Of a DNA stretch of 64,000 nucleotides, positions 45,678-55,947 are shown piece after piece. The DNA is from Paenibacillus naphthalenovorans (lineage in GTDB: Bacteria > Bacillota > Bacilli > Paenibacillales > NBRC-103111). The number at the start of each line of letters is the position of its first letter. Position 1 is the stretch's first letter. The translations under genes were made by a program, and so were the position numbers. The notes beneath the pieces are model-generated. The model saw only the letters and a program-made list of their open reading frames with translations. It was not told the DNA's origin and did no database searches. The stretch spans positions 106,025 through 170,024 of the forward strand of contig NZ_FNDY01000009.1 of assembly GCF_900099895.1 (NCBI RefSeq). The letters run 5' to 3'.

Positions 45678-46997
45678 CTATTGAGCTTTCACCTTGGTGC
45701 CATCCGCCAGCTTATCCCCGGGGTTCACGACAATTTGTCGGTCTCCCTTGAGCTTGTCATTCGGCTGCACATAAACCCAATCCTGATTTTTTTCTTCCGT
45801 TTTCACTTCTACGAGGCGAGCCGTATCGTTATCCATAATGAACAGATATTCCTTGTTCTCTTTTTTCACGATGGCGCTTTTCGGCACCTCGATCCGGTTA
45901 TCCCCGGCACCATCAATATGGACTTCGGCCACCATACCGGCAAACAGCAGGCCGTCCTTGTTATCCACCTTTACTTTGACCGGGAATGTATTGCTGTTCG
46001 GGTTAGAAACGGGACTGACAAACGAGATTGTACCCTGGAACAATTGATCCGGTATGCTTTGAACCTTCACTTGTACAGGTGTCCCTACGTTTACCTTGGA
46101 AATTTGATTGTCCGCTACGCTCAACTCCACTTGTACCTGATCCATATTGACCAGGGAGATGATCGGCACCCCTGCCTGAGCCATCTCGCCCGGCGATATG
46201 CTTTTCTTCACGACGACGCCGTCGATCGGTGCCGTAATCGTTGCATTGTTCAGGCTGCTGTTCGCCAGCTCCAATCCCGCGTGTAACCGGTCAACCTCCG
46301 CCTGAAGCGCTTTGAGCGTATTGTCCGTAGGCCCGATCCGGGCCTGTTCGAGCTTGGCCTTGGCCGCCTCTACCTGGGCCGCCGCCGATTTTTGCGCGGC
46401 CTGCGCCTGCTCGTAGCCCGCTTTGGCTTTCTCATAATCGAGCGTACCCTTATCCAGTTCCTCCTGCGTCACGCTTGAGCTGCTGTCAAACATGTTCCGC
46501 AGGCGGTTATAGGTTTTGGTGCTCAGGTCCAAGGCAGCGCTGGCTTGCTGCAGGGCAGCCGTGGCTTGTTCATAAGCGCCCTGCGCCATTTTCACGGCGC
46601 TCTCCAGCCCCTGTATCTCCTGCGTGCGGGCTCCTGCCTGCGTATCGGCCAGCTTCGCCTCCGCCGCAGCCACGCCGGATTGGGCCTGCCTCACTTGCTG
46701 AAGCAAGTCGTCCGTTTCCAATTGGACCAGCACGTCGCCTTTTTTCACTTTATCGCCTTCCTGCACATTCACCCCGGCCACTTTGCCGGATACCTTCGAT
46801 ACGATTTTGATATCTTGATCGGGGATAATTTTACCGCTTAACCCCGGATCCGTGAATTGACCAAGCTTGATGACCTTTACCGGCACACTCGCGGGATTCG
46901 CACCGCTTGCGTCCGATGTATCGCTGCATCCCGGCAAAATTCCAACGAAAACCGTTGTAAGAACCGTTGGAATAAGCCATTTATGTATTTTTTTCAT
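45678..46997 (-). CDS. HlyD/EmrA-type membrane fusion lipoprotein with long coiled-coil hairpin
   Basis: A 439-residue adaptor. A signal ending ILPGC suggests a lipobox with Cys near 24. Lipoyl halves occur at GKVAGVNVQEGDKVKKGDVL and TITAPIDGVVVKKSISPGE. Between them about 150 residues of Ala/Gln/Lys-rich heptads form an alpha hairpin. A beta-barrel domain follows. It should link the MFS exporter to the cell wall side. It is 17 bases downstream of a second, shorter adaptor, which is unusual. Confidence 0.87.
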   Translation of the reverse strand: MKKIHKWLIPTVLTTVFVGILPGCSDTSDASGANPASVPVKVIKLGQFTDPGLSGKIIPDQDIKIVSKVSGKVAGVNVQEGDKVKKGDVLVQLETDDLLQQVRQAQSGVAAAEAKLADTQAGARTQEIQGLESAVKMAQGAYEQATAALQQASAALDLSTKTYNRLRNMFDSSSSVTQEELDKGTLDYEKAKAGYEQAQAAQKSAAAQVEAAKAKLEQARIGPTDNTLKALQAEVDRLHAGLELANSSLNNATITAPIDGVVVKKSISPGEMAQAGVPIISLVNMDQVQVELSVADNQISKVNVGTPVQVKVQSIPDQLFQGTISFVSPVSNPNSNTFPVKVKVDNKDGLLFAGMVAEVHIDGAGDNRIEVPKSAIVKKENKEYLFIMDNDTARLVEVKTEEKNQDWVYVQPNDKLKGDRQIVVNPGDKLADGTKVKAQ

Positions 46998-47014
46998 GGA
47001 TAACTAACCCCTTT

Positions 47015-47674
47015 TCAGTTGCTTTTCAAATGAATTTTGATCGTAGTACTCATGCCAGGCGATAAATCCAGCCCCAGCTGATCATCAATTGAAATTTTGA
47101 CGGGAATGCGCTGGGTTACTTTGGTAAAGTTACCGCTGGTATTCGTTGAAGGAAGCAGCGAAAAGGTCGAAGCCGTGGCCTTGCTTATTTCTTTCACATG
47201 ACCCGTCAACGGTTGGCCGGGAAACGTATCGACGCGGATATCTACCCTTTGCCCTTCATGGATTTTATAAATCTCTGTCTCCTCGATATTGGCCGTGACG
47301 TACAATTGTCTCTTATCCACCACCATAGCAACGGTTTGGCCCGGAGAGGCGACTTCTCCCGCCTTGACCAAGGTTTTGATCACCGTGCCTTCAATAGGGG
47401 ATCTTAGTGCCGCTTGATCGAGGCTGCTCGTAGGCAAATTATTGCTGTCCTGCTGTCCGATAATTTGATCGGCCATCACATGATCCCCTTCATTCACTTG
47501 CAGCGATATGACCTTCCCCGTAATGCGGGGCATGACTTTATAAATATCTCCGGCAAGCCTTGAATCTTCGGTTGAGACATAATTTTGCCCTTCATACCAG
47601 AAGTAACCGCCGATTCCCCCTCCAACGACCACCAGGCACGTTAAAATAACATACAATACCGCTTTGCGCTTCAT
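47015..47674 (-). CDS. Short HlyD/EmrA-type adaptor without coiled-coil hairpin
   Basis: A 219-residue protein with one N-terminal membrane anchor. Its lipoyl halves are ITGKVISLQVNEGDHVMADQ and LRSPIEGTVIKTLVKAGE, joined by only about 20 residues. A beta-barrel region follows with YVTANIEETEIYKIHEG. It lacks the alpha hairpin present in the next gene. Its ATG overlaps the MarR stop (ATGA), so translation is coupled. It may cooperate with, or substitute for, the longer adaptor. Confidence 0.85.
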   Translation of the reverse strand: MKRKAVLYVILTCLVVVGGGIGGYFWYEGQNYVSTEDSRLAGDIYKVMPRITGKVISLQVNEGDHVMADQIIGQQDSNNLPTSSLDQAALRSPIEGTVIKTLVKAGEVASPGQTVAMVVDKRQLYVTANIEETEIYKIHEGQRVDIRVDTFPGQPLTGHVKEISKATASTFSLLPSTNTSGNFTKVTQRIPVKISIDDQLGLDLSPGMSTTIKIHLKSN

Positions 47675-48108
47675 GTCTTCTCCCCAACCTTCATTTCTAT
47701 TTGTTTGTTCAGCAATCTGATAGATTTCACAATCATGTTCAGTTCATGCTCCGGCAGCCCGCTCAGGAGCTCGGTATAAAACGTTTCCTGAAAGATCGTG
47801 TTTCCCGCCATTCTTTCCTGAAGCTTATTCGTTTTATAGATCCAAATGATGCGGCGGTCCCGCTCATCCCTTTCGCGCCGAATCCAACCGTCCCGCTCCA
47901 GCCGGTCAATAATGCCCGAAACCGTGCTGTAGGAAAGCTGCACCGCATCAACAATCTGTCCAATCGTCTTGGGCTGCTGATAAATTTGATGCAGTGTCAT
48001 CCATTGGGGAGGCGTTATGCTGTCATCTCTCATCTTCTTGCTTAAGATTTCATTGTGGCTGCGAATTAAATCTTTCAGCAGCTTGACGATCTCACCCTCC
48101 AGACCCAT
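47671..48108 (-). CDS. MarR-family transcriptional regulator
   Basis: A 145-residue winged-helix protein. TPPQWMTLHQIYQQPKTIGQ and LSYSTVSGIIDRLERDGWIR with RERDERDRRIIWI are the recognition helix and wing. It is the first gene of the exporter operon and probably represses it. Release would be by a small aromatic or drug ligand (family inference). GGGGTG precedes the ATG. Confidence 0.88.
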   Translation of the reverse strand: MGLEGEIVKLLKDLIRSHNEILSKKMRDDSITPPQWMTLHQIYQQPKTIGQIVDAVQLSYSTVSGIIDRLERDGWIRRERDERDRRIIWIYKTNKLQERMAGNTIFQETFYTELLSGLPEHELNMIVKSIRLLNKQIEMKVGEKT

Positions 48109-48149
48109 GGGTACACCCCCATTTAAGTTGTCGTTTTCATATTACATAA

Positions 48150-48164
48150 ATCATTAAAAATGAT
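48150..48164. promoter_or_regulatory. Palindrome upstream of the MarR operon, candidate operator
   Basis: ATCATT-AAA-AATGAT is a perfect 15-bp dyad 42 bases before the MarR start in AT-rich sequence. The gap 48109-48421 otherwise holds the terminator of the next gene and no ORF. Confidence 0.45.
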
Positions 48165-48386
48165 ACTTATAAATATTTTAAGACTATATATTTCGTGTCA
48201 CTAAATTTTTATACATGAACTATATCAAAAAAAGCAGGCATTGGAAATCCTTAAATACAGGCATTTTTCCCCGAAAAGATGCATTCAGGCGATTCATCCC
48301 GTCATTTCCTCACAGAATGACATTGTGTCACCTTTTTGTTGAGTATCATTACTGTTAAACCATGGAAAAGGAGGGGCAACAAAATA

Positions 48387-48405
48387 AGAGGCCTCGAAGG
48401 CCTCT
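48387..48405 (-). terminator. Terminator of the permease at 48422-49768
   Basis: AGAGGCCT at 48387-48394 pairs with AGGCCTCT at 48398-48405 around a 3-base loop, followed by TTATTTTG on the minus strand. Confidence 0.85.
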
Positions 48406-48421
48406 CATTCGGTTTGATGCT

Positions 48422-49768
48422 CTATTGAATGATCGTGATAATCGATAATCCGAGGATGGCGACAATTAACAGGTGAATCCCGTTGGCGCGAACCCCTGCG
48501 GCAAGCCCCGTAATGCCGGACAGCCGGCTTACCAGCAAATTCAATGGGTTAACCGGACTTAGTACGGCTGAGGTGGACCAGGCGAGCATCAGCAGTATCG
48601 CAAGCGCAATGGGAGTCGTCCCCAATGCCTGGGCATCCATTTGGGTAACCAGCGCGGTAACGATCACCATCGGATGAATGCCTATGAAGGCAACGACAAC
48701 GACAGTAACAATAATCGATATCTCGAAAATAAAAAACGACTGTTGGGCCAAGCTGATCAGGGCCCATTTCATCCCGCTTCCGAAGGCGGTGCCCTGCAAA
48801 GCGTTTCCTAATAATCCTGCGCTGGTAAACAATAGGATTTCATTATTCATAATGGGCACGGACCGGTCTCGAAAATCAGCCAGCTGGGTGCGCAATAGAC
48901 TCCATTTTCCGGTTATGATTACCCAGCATAAAGGAAAGGAAATGGACAGAAGGCTCACGATGACAAGCATCGACCAATGGGTCAGCGTTTCCAGCAGAAA
49001 GGTCATACTCATCAAAACCGCGACAATCAAACCCAATCGAACGAGCTTTCGGCGATAGGTGCCGTCTTTTGATTCTTCCGCGGACGCCGCTTCGGCGAAA
49101 GAATCCGGGCTTAAGGGATGACGTTTGGACCAAAAGGCAAAGAGCACATTTCCAATCAAGATAAAGAGCAAGGCAAACCCGATGCCATAGGCCATGTATT
49201 CGATGGTCGGAATTTTCAAGTAATAGAGAATCAAAGCGACGGATGCATAATACGGCGACCACAGCATAGTCGTCGAGAAGCCCACTAAATAGCTTTTGGC
49301 AAGCATCACGGGAGGAAGCTTCAAGCCTTTAAGCAGTTCATCGACGATGCGGATCGAACCGAGGTTCAGAATCGGCCCCAGGACAAACAATACGCTCGTG
49401 ATTCCCGCAAAAAGCTTACGGGGATGATGCAGCAATCCCCGAAGCAGCGTATCGATAGCATCAAAATATCCCCCGAGCTTTAACGGAATCGAAAGCAGCG
49501 GCACCAAAATGACGAGCGTAAGCAGAGGAAGATTCATCGATATGCCTTCACTGACTCCGTCGATCCCCCTCCCTTTTTGAAACTCCAGAACGATTCCGGT
49601 CATCAGCATGCAGATCCCAAACCATCTTGGCACGGGATCCGCTTTGGTAGCGCTTCCCATAAAGGCGGCAAGCGCCATAAAAATGACCAGATACTCCAGC
49701 CATTGAACGTGAACAAAATATTGAATGAGGAATAGTCCGCACATGCCCAAAATCAAATAACTTCGCAC
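48422..49768 (-). CDS. Multi-pass membrane protein, probable ion-transporter-superfamily permease
   Basis: A 448-residue protein with about 10-12 hydrophobic segments. Residues around WSPYYASVALILYYLKIPTI and the late LAWSTSAVLSPVNPLNLLVS recall the conserved Ser/Pro loops of anion permeases in the ion-transporter superfamily. I cannot name a family with confidence. It begins at a GTG with GGAGG 11 bases upstream. It lies between terminators on both sides, so it is monocistronic. A carboxylate or similar anion would fit the surroundings, but this is a guess. Confidence 0.65.
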   Translation of the reverse strand: MRSYLILGMCGLFLIQYFVHVQWLEYLVIFMALAAFMGSATKADPVPRWFGICMLMTGIVLEFQKGRGIDGVSEGISMNLPLLTLVILVPLLSIPLKLGGYFDAIDTLLRGLLHHPRKLFAGITSVLFVLGPILNLGSIRIVDELLKGLKLPPVMLAKSYLVGFSTTMLWSPYYASVALILYYLKIPTIEYMAYGIGFALLFILIGNVLFAFWSKRHPLSPDSFAEAASAEESKDGTYRRKLVRLGLIVAVLMSMTFLLETLTHWSMLVIVSLLSISFPLCWVIITGKWSLLRTQLADFRDRSVPIMNNEILLFTSAGLLGNALQGTAFGSGMKWALISLAQQSFFIFEISIIVTVVVVAFIGIHPMVIVTALVTQMDAQALGTTPIALAILLMLAWSTSAVLSPVNPLNLLVSRLSGITGLAAGVRANGIHLLIVAILGLSIITIIQ

Positions 49769-49819
49769 CAGGTATTTCGCCTCCGGCTTTCAGTAAGAAA
49801 AGCTCCATATATCTTAAGA

Positions 49820-49853
49820 AAAGCCGGTTTCTTCTGTCAAGAATCCCGGCTTT
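49820..49853 (-). terminator. Terminator of the hydroxy-acid operon
   Basis: AAAGCCGG at 49820-49827 pairs with CCGGCTTT at 49846-49853, 26 bases past the aldehyde dehydrogenase stop, followed on the minus strand by TCTTAAG. The U-tract is weak. Confidence 0.6.
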
Positions 49854-49879
49854 CGGTGATATGTGTTAACTCAAAGGAA

Positions 49880-51358
49880 TCATGCTTTCACAAATACGGT
49901 TTTGATGGACGTATAAAATTCAATGGCCGCCTGACCTTGTTCCCTGGAATGGGAACTGGATTGTTTCATACCGCCAAACGGCGCTTGCAGCTCAACCCCG
50001 GCCGATTCCGCATTAATGCGGACCAGGCCCGCATCCATCTCTCGAATAAATGATAACATATTTCCAATGTTTTGTGTGAAAATAGAGGCGCTTAATCCAT
50101 ATTTTGTATCATTCGCCACTTCCAGCGCTTCTTCTATAGTATCCACCTTGATTAAAGCAAGCACCGGACCGAAAATCTCCTCCTGCGCAATGACCATATT
50201 GCGATTCACATTTTCAAACACGGTAGGCTCAACATAGAAGCCATTTTCCAGACCGCCGCCGGTGATCCGCTTTCCGCCTGCAAGCAGTGTGGCTCCTTCC
50301 TGTTTCCCCTTCTCGATATAAGATAATACGGTGTTTAATTGATTTTCACTGGCGCAGGGCCCCATCCATGTATCGCTGTTTAATCCGTCGCCAACCTTGA
50401 TTTCGTTCACTTTGGCCAGCAGCTTTTCTTTAAATAGGTCATAAATTTTACTTTGTACGATGACACGGCTGGTGGCCGTGCATTTTTGTCCCGTAGAGCG
50501 GAGACCACCGCTGACGGTGGCTTCGACGGCCAGATCGAGATCCGCATCCTCTGCCACGATCACCGGGTTTTTGCCTCCCATTTCAAGCTGATACTTGGCT
50601 CCGCGGGCAACCGCACCCTGAGCTACAAGCTTACCGACTTGATCGGAGCCCGTGAAGCTGATCCCTTTAATATCCTTATGATCAATGATGCCCTGCCCAA
50701 TCACGGAGCCGGCGCCGGTCACCATATTGAGCACGCCTGCCGGTAGGCCCGCTTCGGCGAAGCACTCTATCACTTTAGCAGCCGTTACGGCGGTTTCCTG
50801 CGCAGGCTTGAACACTACGGCATTGCCATAAATCAGTGCGGGCGCGATTTTCCAGACCGGAATCGCAACAGGGAAATTCCAAGGCGAAATAATGCCTACC
50901 ACACCGAGAGGAACACGATTCGTAAACATCAGCGCCTCACTGTCGGTGGATGGAATCACATCGCCTACCTTGCGCATGCCTTCGCCCGCATAATAACGGA
51001 GAATCGCCACGCCTCTGGCCGTTTCTCCTTTGGCTTCGGGAAGCGATTTGCCCATTTCTCTTGTCATTGTTTCGGCAATGTCGTTGAGTCGGGCTTCAAG
51101 AATATTGGCCGTTTTGAAAAGATAATCTCCTCTGGCGGCGCCTGAAAGCTTTCTCCATTGAACCTGAGCTTCCTTCGCCGCTTGGACTGCCCGATCCAAA
51201 TCGGCTGCCGTCGATTTTTGAATATAGCCTACAATTTCCTGCGCATTGGCGGGATTCGTACTCTTATCCACTTCACCGGACGAAGAAGCGGTCCAGCTTC
51301 CATTTATATAATTCAAATAAGTATTCGTTGTGGTTTTCTCTCCTATAGTCATCTGCAT
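49880..51358 (-). CDS. Aldehyde dehydrogenase, probable 2,5-dioxovalerate (alpha-ketoglutaric semialdehyde) dehydrogenase
   Basis: A protein of about 492 residues. [32 protein letters not shown] (catalytic Glu) and [11 protein letters not shown] (nucleophilic Cys) are intact. The C-terminal [20 protein letters not shown] is characteristic of the YcbD / ketoglutaric semialdehyde dehydrogenase branch. The KdgD-type dehydratase in the same operon makes exactly that semialdehyde, so the product would be 2-oxoglutarate. The ATG at 51358 follows AAAGGA and is chosen over one at 51382. Confidence 0.85.
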   Translation of the reverse strand: MQMTIGEKTTTNTYLNYINGSWTASSSGEVDKSTNPANAQEIVGYIQKSTAADLDRAVQAAKEAQVQWRKLSGAARGDYLFKTANILEARLNDIAETMTREMGKSLPEAKGETARGVAILRYYAGEGMRKVGDVIPSTDSEALMFTNRVPLGVVGIISPWNFPVAIPVWKIAPALIYGNAVVFKPAQETAVTAAKVIECFAEAGLPAGVLNMVTGAGSVIGQGIIDHKDIKGISFTGSDQVGKLVAQGAVARGAKYQLEMGGKNPVIVAEDADLDLAVEATVSGGLRSTGQKCTATSRVIVQSKIYDLFKEKLLAKVNEIKVGDGLNSDTWMGPCASENQLNTVLSYIEKGKQEGATLLAGGKRITGGGLENGFYVEPTVFENVNRNMVIAQEEIFGPVLALIKVDTIEEALEVANDTKYGLSASIFTQNIGNMLSFIREMDAGLVRINAESAGVELQAPFGGMKQSSSHSREQGQAAIEFYTSIKTVFVKA

Positions 51359-51410
51359 TCCAATCCTTTCTATGGCGTTCATAGGTAATGACGGGCAATT
51401 CTGGAAATTA

Positions 51411-52463
51411 TCAGTCCACTAAAGTCACATTGGCACCATAACGCCGGGCCGCACTTAACAGCTCGTTATGGATTTCACTAGACAATACGATCCCGTTTTT
51501 CCGGGCTTCCTCGGCTCTTGCATATTCCAGATCTCCCGGCATATAGACTTTATCAAATCCTTTGGCTGGTGCGCTCTCCCGGGTTTCGCGCTCTTTTTCC
51601 GCCATGCGCTCAAGGAATGTATCAAGAGGCATCATTGCACTGACATCGAGGGCGGCAAACATATGTCCCAGATTTTGCGGAACCGGATCATCATAAAAGC
51701 GCGGGATTTGCGATCCGTACAGAGCCCCGGTCAACACGCCCGTTAAAATATCAACCATAATGGCCAACCCGGACCCTTTAGCTCCCCCGAAAGGCAGGAG
51801 ACTTCCTTTTAGCGCCTCATGAGGATCGCTTGTTTCCCGTCCGTCGACGGTAATGGCCCAATCCGTCGGAATCGGTTTGCCCATCTTGGAGGCTAGGGTG
51901 ATTTTGCCTCTGGCCTGGTTGCTTGTAGCCATATCCAGCATAATCGGCTTGCCCGATGGAGACGGCACGGCAATGGAAATCGGATTCGTTCCCAAAGTAG
52001 GCACCTTGGAACCGAACGGAACCATGACAGGAGAGGTATTGGTCATCGAGATGCCGATCATTCCCTGCGCTGCAATTTGAGCCGTCCAATAGGCTGCTGT
52101 CCCGTAGTGATTCGAATTCCGGACGCCAACCCAGGAGCTGCCGTACTCCTTCGCTTTCTTAACCGCTACGTCGACGGCTTTCTGGGATACGATCTGGCCC
52201 CAGCCGTTGCCCGCGTCAAGCAGTGCGGTTGTCGGCGTTTCGGAAACGACGGTGATGTTCGTTTCCTTCGTCACCAGGTTATTGTCCAGTCTGACCAGGT
52301 AATCGTTCAATTTGGAAACACCGTGAGAATGAACGCCTGTCAGGTTGGCGTGAACAAGAGAATCTGCGATAATTTCCGAATCGCGCTCGGGGATACCGGC
52401 TGCGGTCAACACTTGTTTACAAAACGCCGTCAATTTTTCCGGAGATACTCGAATGTCGGACAT
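51411..52463 (-). CDS. Ldh2/malate-type NAD(P)-dependent 2-hydroxyacid dehydrogenase
   Basis: A 350-residue member of the Ldh_2 family, which includes YbiC, ureidoglycolate, sulfolactate and 2,3-diketogulonate reductases. H47 in [14 protein letters not shown] is the catalytic His, and [24 protein letters not shown] and [15 protein letters not shown] are family signatures. It would interconvert a 2-hydroxy acid and a 2-oxo acid. It lies between the dehydratase and the aldehyde dehydrogenase, so its substrate is probably the imported acid or a racemised form of it. Urea-cycle-type ureidoglycolate activity is possible but not supported by the neighbours. Confidence 0.85.
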   Translation of the reverse strand: MSDIRVSPEKLTAFCKQVLTAAGIPERDSEIIADSLVHANLTGVHSHGVSKLNDYLVRLDNNLVTKETNITVVSETPTTALLDAGNGWGQIVSQKAVDVAVKKAKEYGSSWVGVRNSNHYGTAAYWTAQIAAQGMIGISMTNTSPVMVPFGSKVPTLGTNPISIAVPSPSGKPIMLDMATSNQARGKITLASKMGKPIPTDWAITVDGRETSDPHEALKGSLLPFGGAKGSGLAIMVDILTGVLTGALYGSQIPRFYDDPVPQNLGHMFAALDVSAMMPLDTFLERMAEKERETRESAPAKGFDKVYMPGDLEYARAEEARKNGIVLSSEIHNELLSAARRYGANVTLVD

Positions 52464-52480
52464 GGTATACTCATACTCCT

Positions 52481-53416
52481 TTATTTGCTGGATTCTATTG
52501 CTGTTTTTTTGGGAAACCGATCTAACGCATGCTTCAAGATAACCTCCAGCTGAGCGTAATGCTCTTTCTCTACTGGAATCAGGGGCGCACGTACCCTGCC
52601 GCCGACGGGTAATCCCATGATCTCCATACCGGCTTTGATTAGGGAAACGGCATAGCCTTTTCTTTGTTTGCGAATGTTGTTGATCGGGAAAATCACTTCT
52701 TTATACAGCTCGTTCAGTAAAGCTTGATTGTTTTCTTGGACTGCGCTATAAAACATTCTCGAAATGTGAGGTATATAGTTCGAAATCGCCGATGAATAGG
52801 AAGTAAAGCCCAACGGAACATAAGCCGGGTACGTCACTTCGGCAAACGGCATGCCATTGATCCAGCTCAGGCGGTTTCCTAAGGTCTGAACGAACTCGAT
52901 GTTGCTCTCCATCTTCCCGACACCGTCTTTGAGTCCGATGAACTGGGGAAGCTCGGCTAATTTCGTCAGGGTACCCAAAGACAATACGGCATTGTCGCGT
53001 TGATAAACAATGGCATTCAGATCCGTAGATTCGATAATGGTCTTAAAGTATTCGTATAATCCGGATTGTTCTCCGTTGATTAAATAAGGAGGCAAAATTA
53101 AATATCCGTCAGCCCCTTTGGCTTGTGTGATGCGCGCCAATTCGACGGCCTCTTTGATGTTTCCCCCGACGCCCGTGTATACGGGCACTTTTCCCCTGCT
53201 CAGCGAAACGGCGATCTCAACAATCGCTTCATACTCGCTGCGTGTCAGCGACTGAAACTCTCCCGCTCCGGCCGAAACGTAAATTGCATCCAGCCCTCCG
53301 TCAATCAAAAAGGTAATGTTTGCGGCTAATGCTTGTACATCCAATTGATCGTTGTCTTTAAAGGGGGCGACGGGAAAGCCCAGAATCCCTTTGATTTGAT
53401 TGGCAGGTTTACTCAT
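52481..53416 (-). CDS. DapA-superfamily dehydratase, probable 5-dehydro-4-deoxyglucarate dehydratase
   Basis: A 311-residue class I aldolase-fold enzyme. K163 in IGLKDGVGK forms the Schiff base and Y138 in IVYQRDN is the proton relay. The substrate loop reads SAGAGEFQSLT rather than the TTGE of dihydrodipicolinate synthase, which points to KdgD. KdgD converts 5-keto-4-deoxyglucarate to 2,5-dioxopentanoate with loss of water and CO2. Its ATG overlaps the stop of the LarA-like gene (ATGA); the longer frame start at 53437 has no advantage. The downstream aldehyde dehydrogenase completes the route to 2-oxoglutarate. Confidence 0.85.
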   Translation of the reverse strand: MSKPANQIKGILGFPVAPFKDNDQLDVQALAANITFLIDGGLDAIYVSAGAGEFQSLTRSEYEAIVEIAVSLSRGKVPVYTGVGGNIKEAVELARITQAKGADGYLILPPYLINGEQSGLYEYFKTIIESTDLNAIVYQRDNAVLSLGTLTKLAELPQFIGLKDGVGKMESNIEFVQTLGNRLSWINGMPFAEVTYPAYVPLGFTSYSSAISNYIPHISRMFYSAVQENNQALLNELYKEVIFPINNIRKQRKGYAVSLIKAGMEIMGLPVGGRVRAPLIPVEKEHYAQLEVILKHALDRFPKKTAIESSK

Positions 53417-54714
53417 CCGTGCTCCATTCCTCTCCATATATCTGTTGTTATGTTATGGTCTGAATCGAAGGCGATCTCCAAAGGTTCGCCTAATACTTGT
53501 ATGCGGGGATCTCCCTTCATATCCGCCAAAACCGATTCGGAAATCAAAATATTTTCTAATTCCAATGTATTTTTGATCCATACCACCCTCGGATTTTGAA
53601 GATCGATATGGTAACACGTCCTTAAAGCGGTGCTTATGGCTTCCCGGTCATTGGACATAATGACGGGAATTTTGGCGGAATCCAGAATTTTGGATGTAAT
53701 GACGTTGGCGTAGGTGTAGCTCAGATTGATCTGTTCAAAAACCCGTCTGGTGATCACATCGGCCACCCCGATTCCGCAAGCATTCCCCTTCGTTTCCTTT
53801 GTCAGGCCGCGAACGAAAATCCGTTCAATTTGAGGCGCGTTAAATTGTTGCGGTGCTTTCGATGCGGCCCGTCCTGTGATGTTAGGATCCATTCCCGAAC
53901 CGCTGATGTTTTTCCCTATTTCATTGACCATAAGCAGATCGACTTGTTCCGGTACAATCCTGGGCATATACTTTTTGGCTTGAATAAGCAGTTCTTTATC
54001 TTTAAGTATGAGCTCATCCGGCGTGACCGCTTCAATATGCGCGGTCTTGTCGTAAGCATTCTCCAATACTCCAACCCCAAAGGCGATCGGGGCATGCTTC
54101 AGATAGACCTCAGCTATTTTGGGCAGCAATACGGGCATTTCAGCCAGCGGATGCTGATGGATTGCCAACGTCCCCTTGTGCCGGCCCAAGCCGATCGCCA
54201 TCATTTTCAGCAATCCGCTTTCATGATCCCCTTTAAAGCTCGTATGAGGCTTCACCCGATTGATGAAGACAATGGCATCCGAACGATAGGAGGCTTCATC
54301 CAGATAAATGGGGGTGCCGTCATCCAAGGTGCCGATCTGAACGACATCCATGGAGTTCAGGATGGGTACTCCCATGCTTTCTTCCGTAACGCCCAACTCC
54401 GCCAGCATCTTGATCTGGCCTTCTGCGGTTCCTCCTCCATGGCTTCCCATGGCTGGAACAATAAACGGTTGGGCTCCCCATTCCTTCAGTTGATGAATCA
54501 GTGTAACTACCAGTTTGGGAAGATTCGCAATTCCCCTGCTTCCAACGCCTACGGCCACACGGGACCCGGCTTTAATTGAATTTCTTATCGCTTCTTTGTT
54601 CAGTTCCTTTCTCAGTTCGCCTTCAATATCATTGATCGTTGGCGCGTCAAAAACTTGACGTACAGGGATCATTCTAGGAAGCGGAACGAAATTGCTTAAT
54701 TCACCCGTCAACAT
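53413..54714 (-). CDS. LarA-like (DUF2088) nickel-pincer racemase/epimerase family protein
   Basis: A 433-residue protein related to lactate racemase LarA. H92 in MGSHGGGTAEG, H157 in VKPHTSF, K170 in GLLKMMAIG and H186 in LAIHQHP fall at spacings of 65, 13 and 16. In LarA the equivalent residues are H108, H174, K184 and H200, spaced 66, 10 and 16, so the cofactor Lys and both catalytic His appear kept. Homologues racemise or epimerise 2-hydroxy acids other than lactate. No larB, larC or larE maturation gene is in the window. It is cotranscribed with the dehydratase and dehydrogenases and lies downstream of tctC. Confidence 0.75.
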   Translation of the reverse strand: MLTGELSNFVPLPRMIPVRQVFDAPTINDIEGELRKELNKEAIRNSIKAGSRVAVGVGSRGIANLPKLVVTLIHQLKEWGAQPFIVPAMGSHGGGTAEGQIKMLAELGVTEESMGVPILNSMDVVQIGTLDDGTPIYLDEASYRSDAIVFINRVKPHTSFKGDHESGLLKMMAIGLGRHKGTLAIHQHPLAEMPVLLPKIAEVYLKHAPIAFGVGVLENAYDKTAHIEAVTPDELILKDKELLIQAKKYMPRIVPEQVDLLMVNEIGKNISGSGMDPNITGRAASKAPQQFNAPQIERIFVRGLTKETKGNACGIGVADVITRRVFEQINLSYTYANVITSKILDSAKIPVIMSNDREAISTALRTCYHIDLQNPRVVWIKNTLELENILISESVLADMKGDPRIQVLGEPLEIAFDSDHNITTDIWRGMEHG

Positions 54715-54800
54715 TGGTTTGCACCCTTTCGTCCGTTACATAATGAGGGTATATCATCTCATATGCCGGAGATGACATACCCTGTATCCTATCATGCCGA

Positions 54801-55844
54801 TTACTTGATCAGGCCGATCTTCTTCGCAACATCCCCGGTGGATTTATACGTTTCTTCGGCAATCTTCTTGAAATCCTCCGGACCGCTATAGGCCGGCGAA
54901 ATTCCGATCTTTTTGAAGTCCTCAATGACTTCAGGGTCTTCCAAAGCCTTTTTGAAGGCGTCATGCAAAATGGTCACGACTTCTTTAGGCGTCCCCTTCG
55001 GAGCGACAATACCGGTCCAAGCGTTGTATCCGGTATAACCTCTTTCCGCAAGCAAAGGTGCATCCGGAATCGCATCCGATTTGGTGGTTCCGATATTGGC
55101 CAGAATGCGCAGTTCCCCGGAATCCACTTGCGGTTTGGCTTCATGAACTTGTACAACCGCGCCTTTCACATGTCCGCCAAGCAGTGCCGTAATGGCAGGC
55201 GCAGCACCGTCATAAGGTACATGCTTCAATTTAAGATTATCCTTGAGTGCAACGGCTTCCAAATTCAAATGCTGCGTATTCCCTACGCCCGGAGTGGAAT
55301 AAGTAAATGCATTCGGGTTATTTTTGACATAATCAAACCACTCATCAATCGTTTTCCACGGCGCATCCGCTTTCACAACCAATACGTGAGGTACAGAGTT
55401 TGCGATTAAGATCGGTTCAAAGCTGTCAAAGGAGTACGGTGTTTTACCGTAGTTCGGCTGAATGGACAAATTACCGATCGTCGCCATGGAGATCATATAG
55501 CCGTCGGGCTTGGCTTGAGTAAGTCCGGTCAACCCGATCGTGCCGCTGGCCCCCGGCTTATTTTCGACTACAACGGTACCTTTGTTCGGAAGATATTTAG
55601 AAACGGCGTTTGCAAGCGTGCGGGCCGTGATATCCGTACCTCCGCCAGCGGCATAGGGAACAACCAGCTGAATCGGTTTTTCAGGAAACTTGGACTTCGG
55701 AGCTTCAGCGGTGTTGTTGGATGCGGCCGGCGCAGGATCCGTACCCTGAGTCGAGGATGCTCCTGTACCGCACCCTGCCAATAAGGAACCTGCGAGTGCT
55801 GCTACAGACAATGCGGAGAGAATCGTTTTGTTTCTGCTTTTCAT
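54801..55844 (-). CDS. Tripartite tricarboxylate transporter binding lipoprotein (TctC/Bug type)
   Basis: A 347-residue exported protein. The signal ends SLLAGC with a lipidated Cys near residue 25. PIQLVVPYAAGGGTDITART is the Bug-family ligand loop, and VENKPGASGTIGLTGLTQAK follows. It delivers a carboxylate to the TctA/TctB membrane pair encoded further upstream. GGGAGG precedes the ATG. The GntR gene separates it from tctA and tctB, which is an unusual split. Confidence 0.9.
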   Translation of the reverse strand: MKSRNKTILSALSVAALAGSLLAGCGTGASSTQGTDPAPAASNNTAEAPKSKFPEKPIQLVVPYAAGGGTDITARTLANAVSKYLPNKGTVVVENKPGASGTIGLTGLTQAKPDGYMISMATIGNLSIQPNYGKTPYSFDSFEPILIANSVPHVLVVKADAPWKTIDEWFDYVKNNPNAFTYSTPGVGNTQHLNLEAVALKDNLKLKHVPYDGAAPAITALLGGHVKGAVVQVHEAKPQVDSGELRILANIGTTKSDAIPDAPLLAERGYTGYNAWTGIVAPKGTPKEVVTILHDAFKKALEDPEVIEDFKKIGISPAYSGPEDFKKIAEETYKSTGDVAKKIGLIK

Positions 55845-55947
55845 TTGGAATGGCCTCCCTTTTCATGTTTCCTGTCTGCCCATCAGGTTTGAAGTATTCG
55901 CTTTTTTTGTGTATACTTCACTTGGAATTGTTTTTTTATATCTTCTT

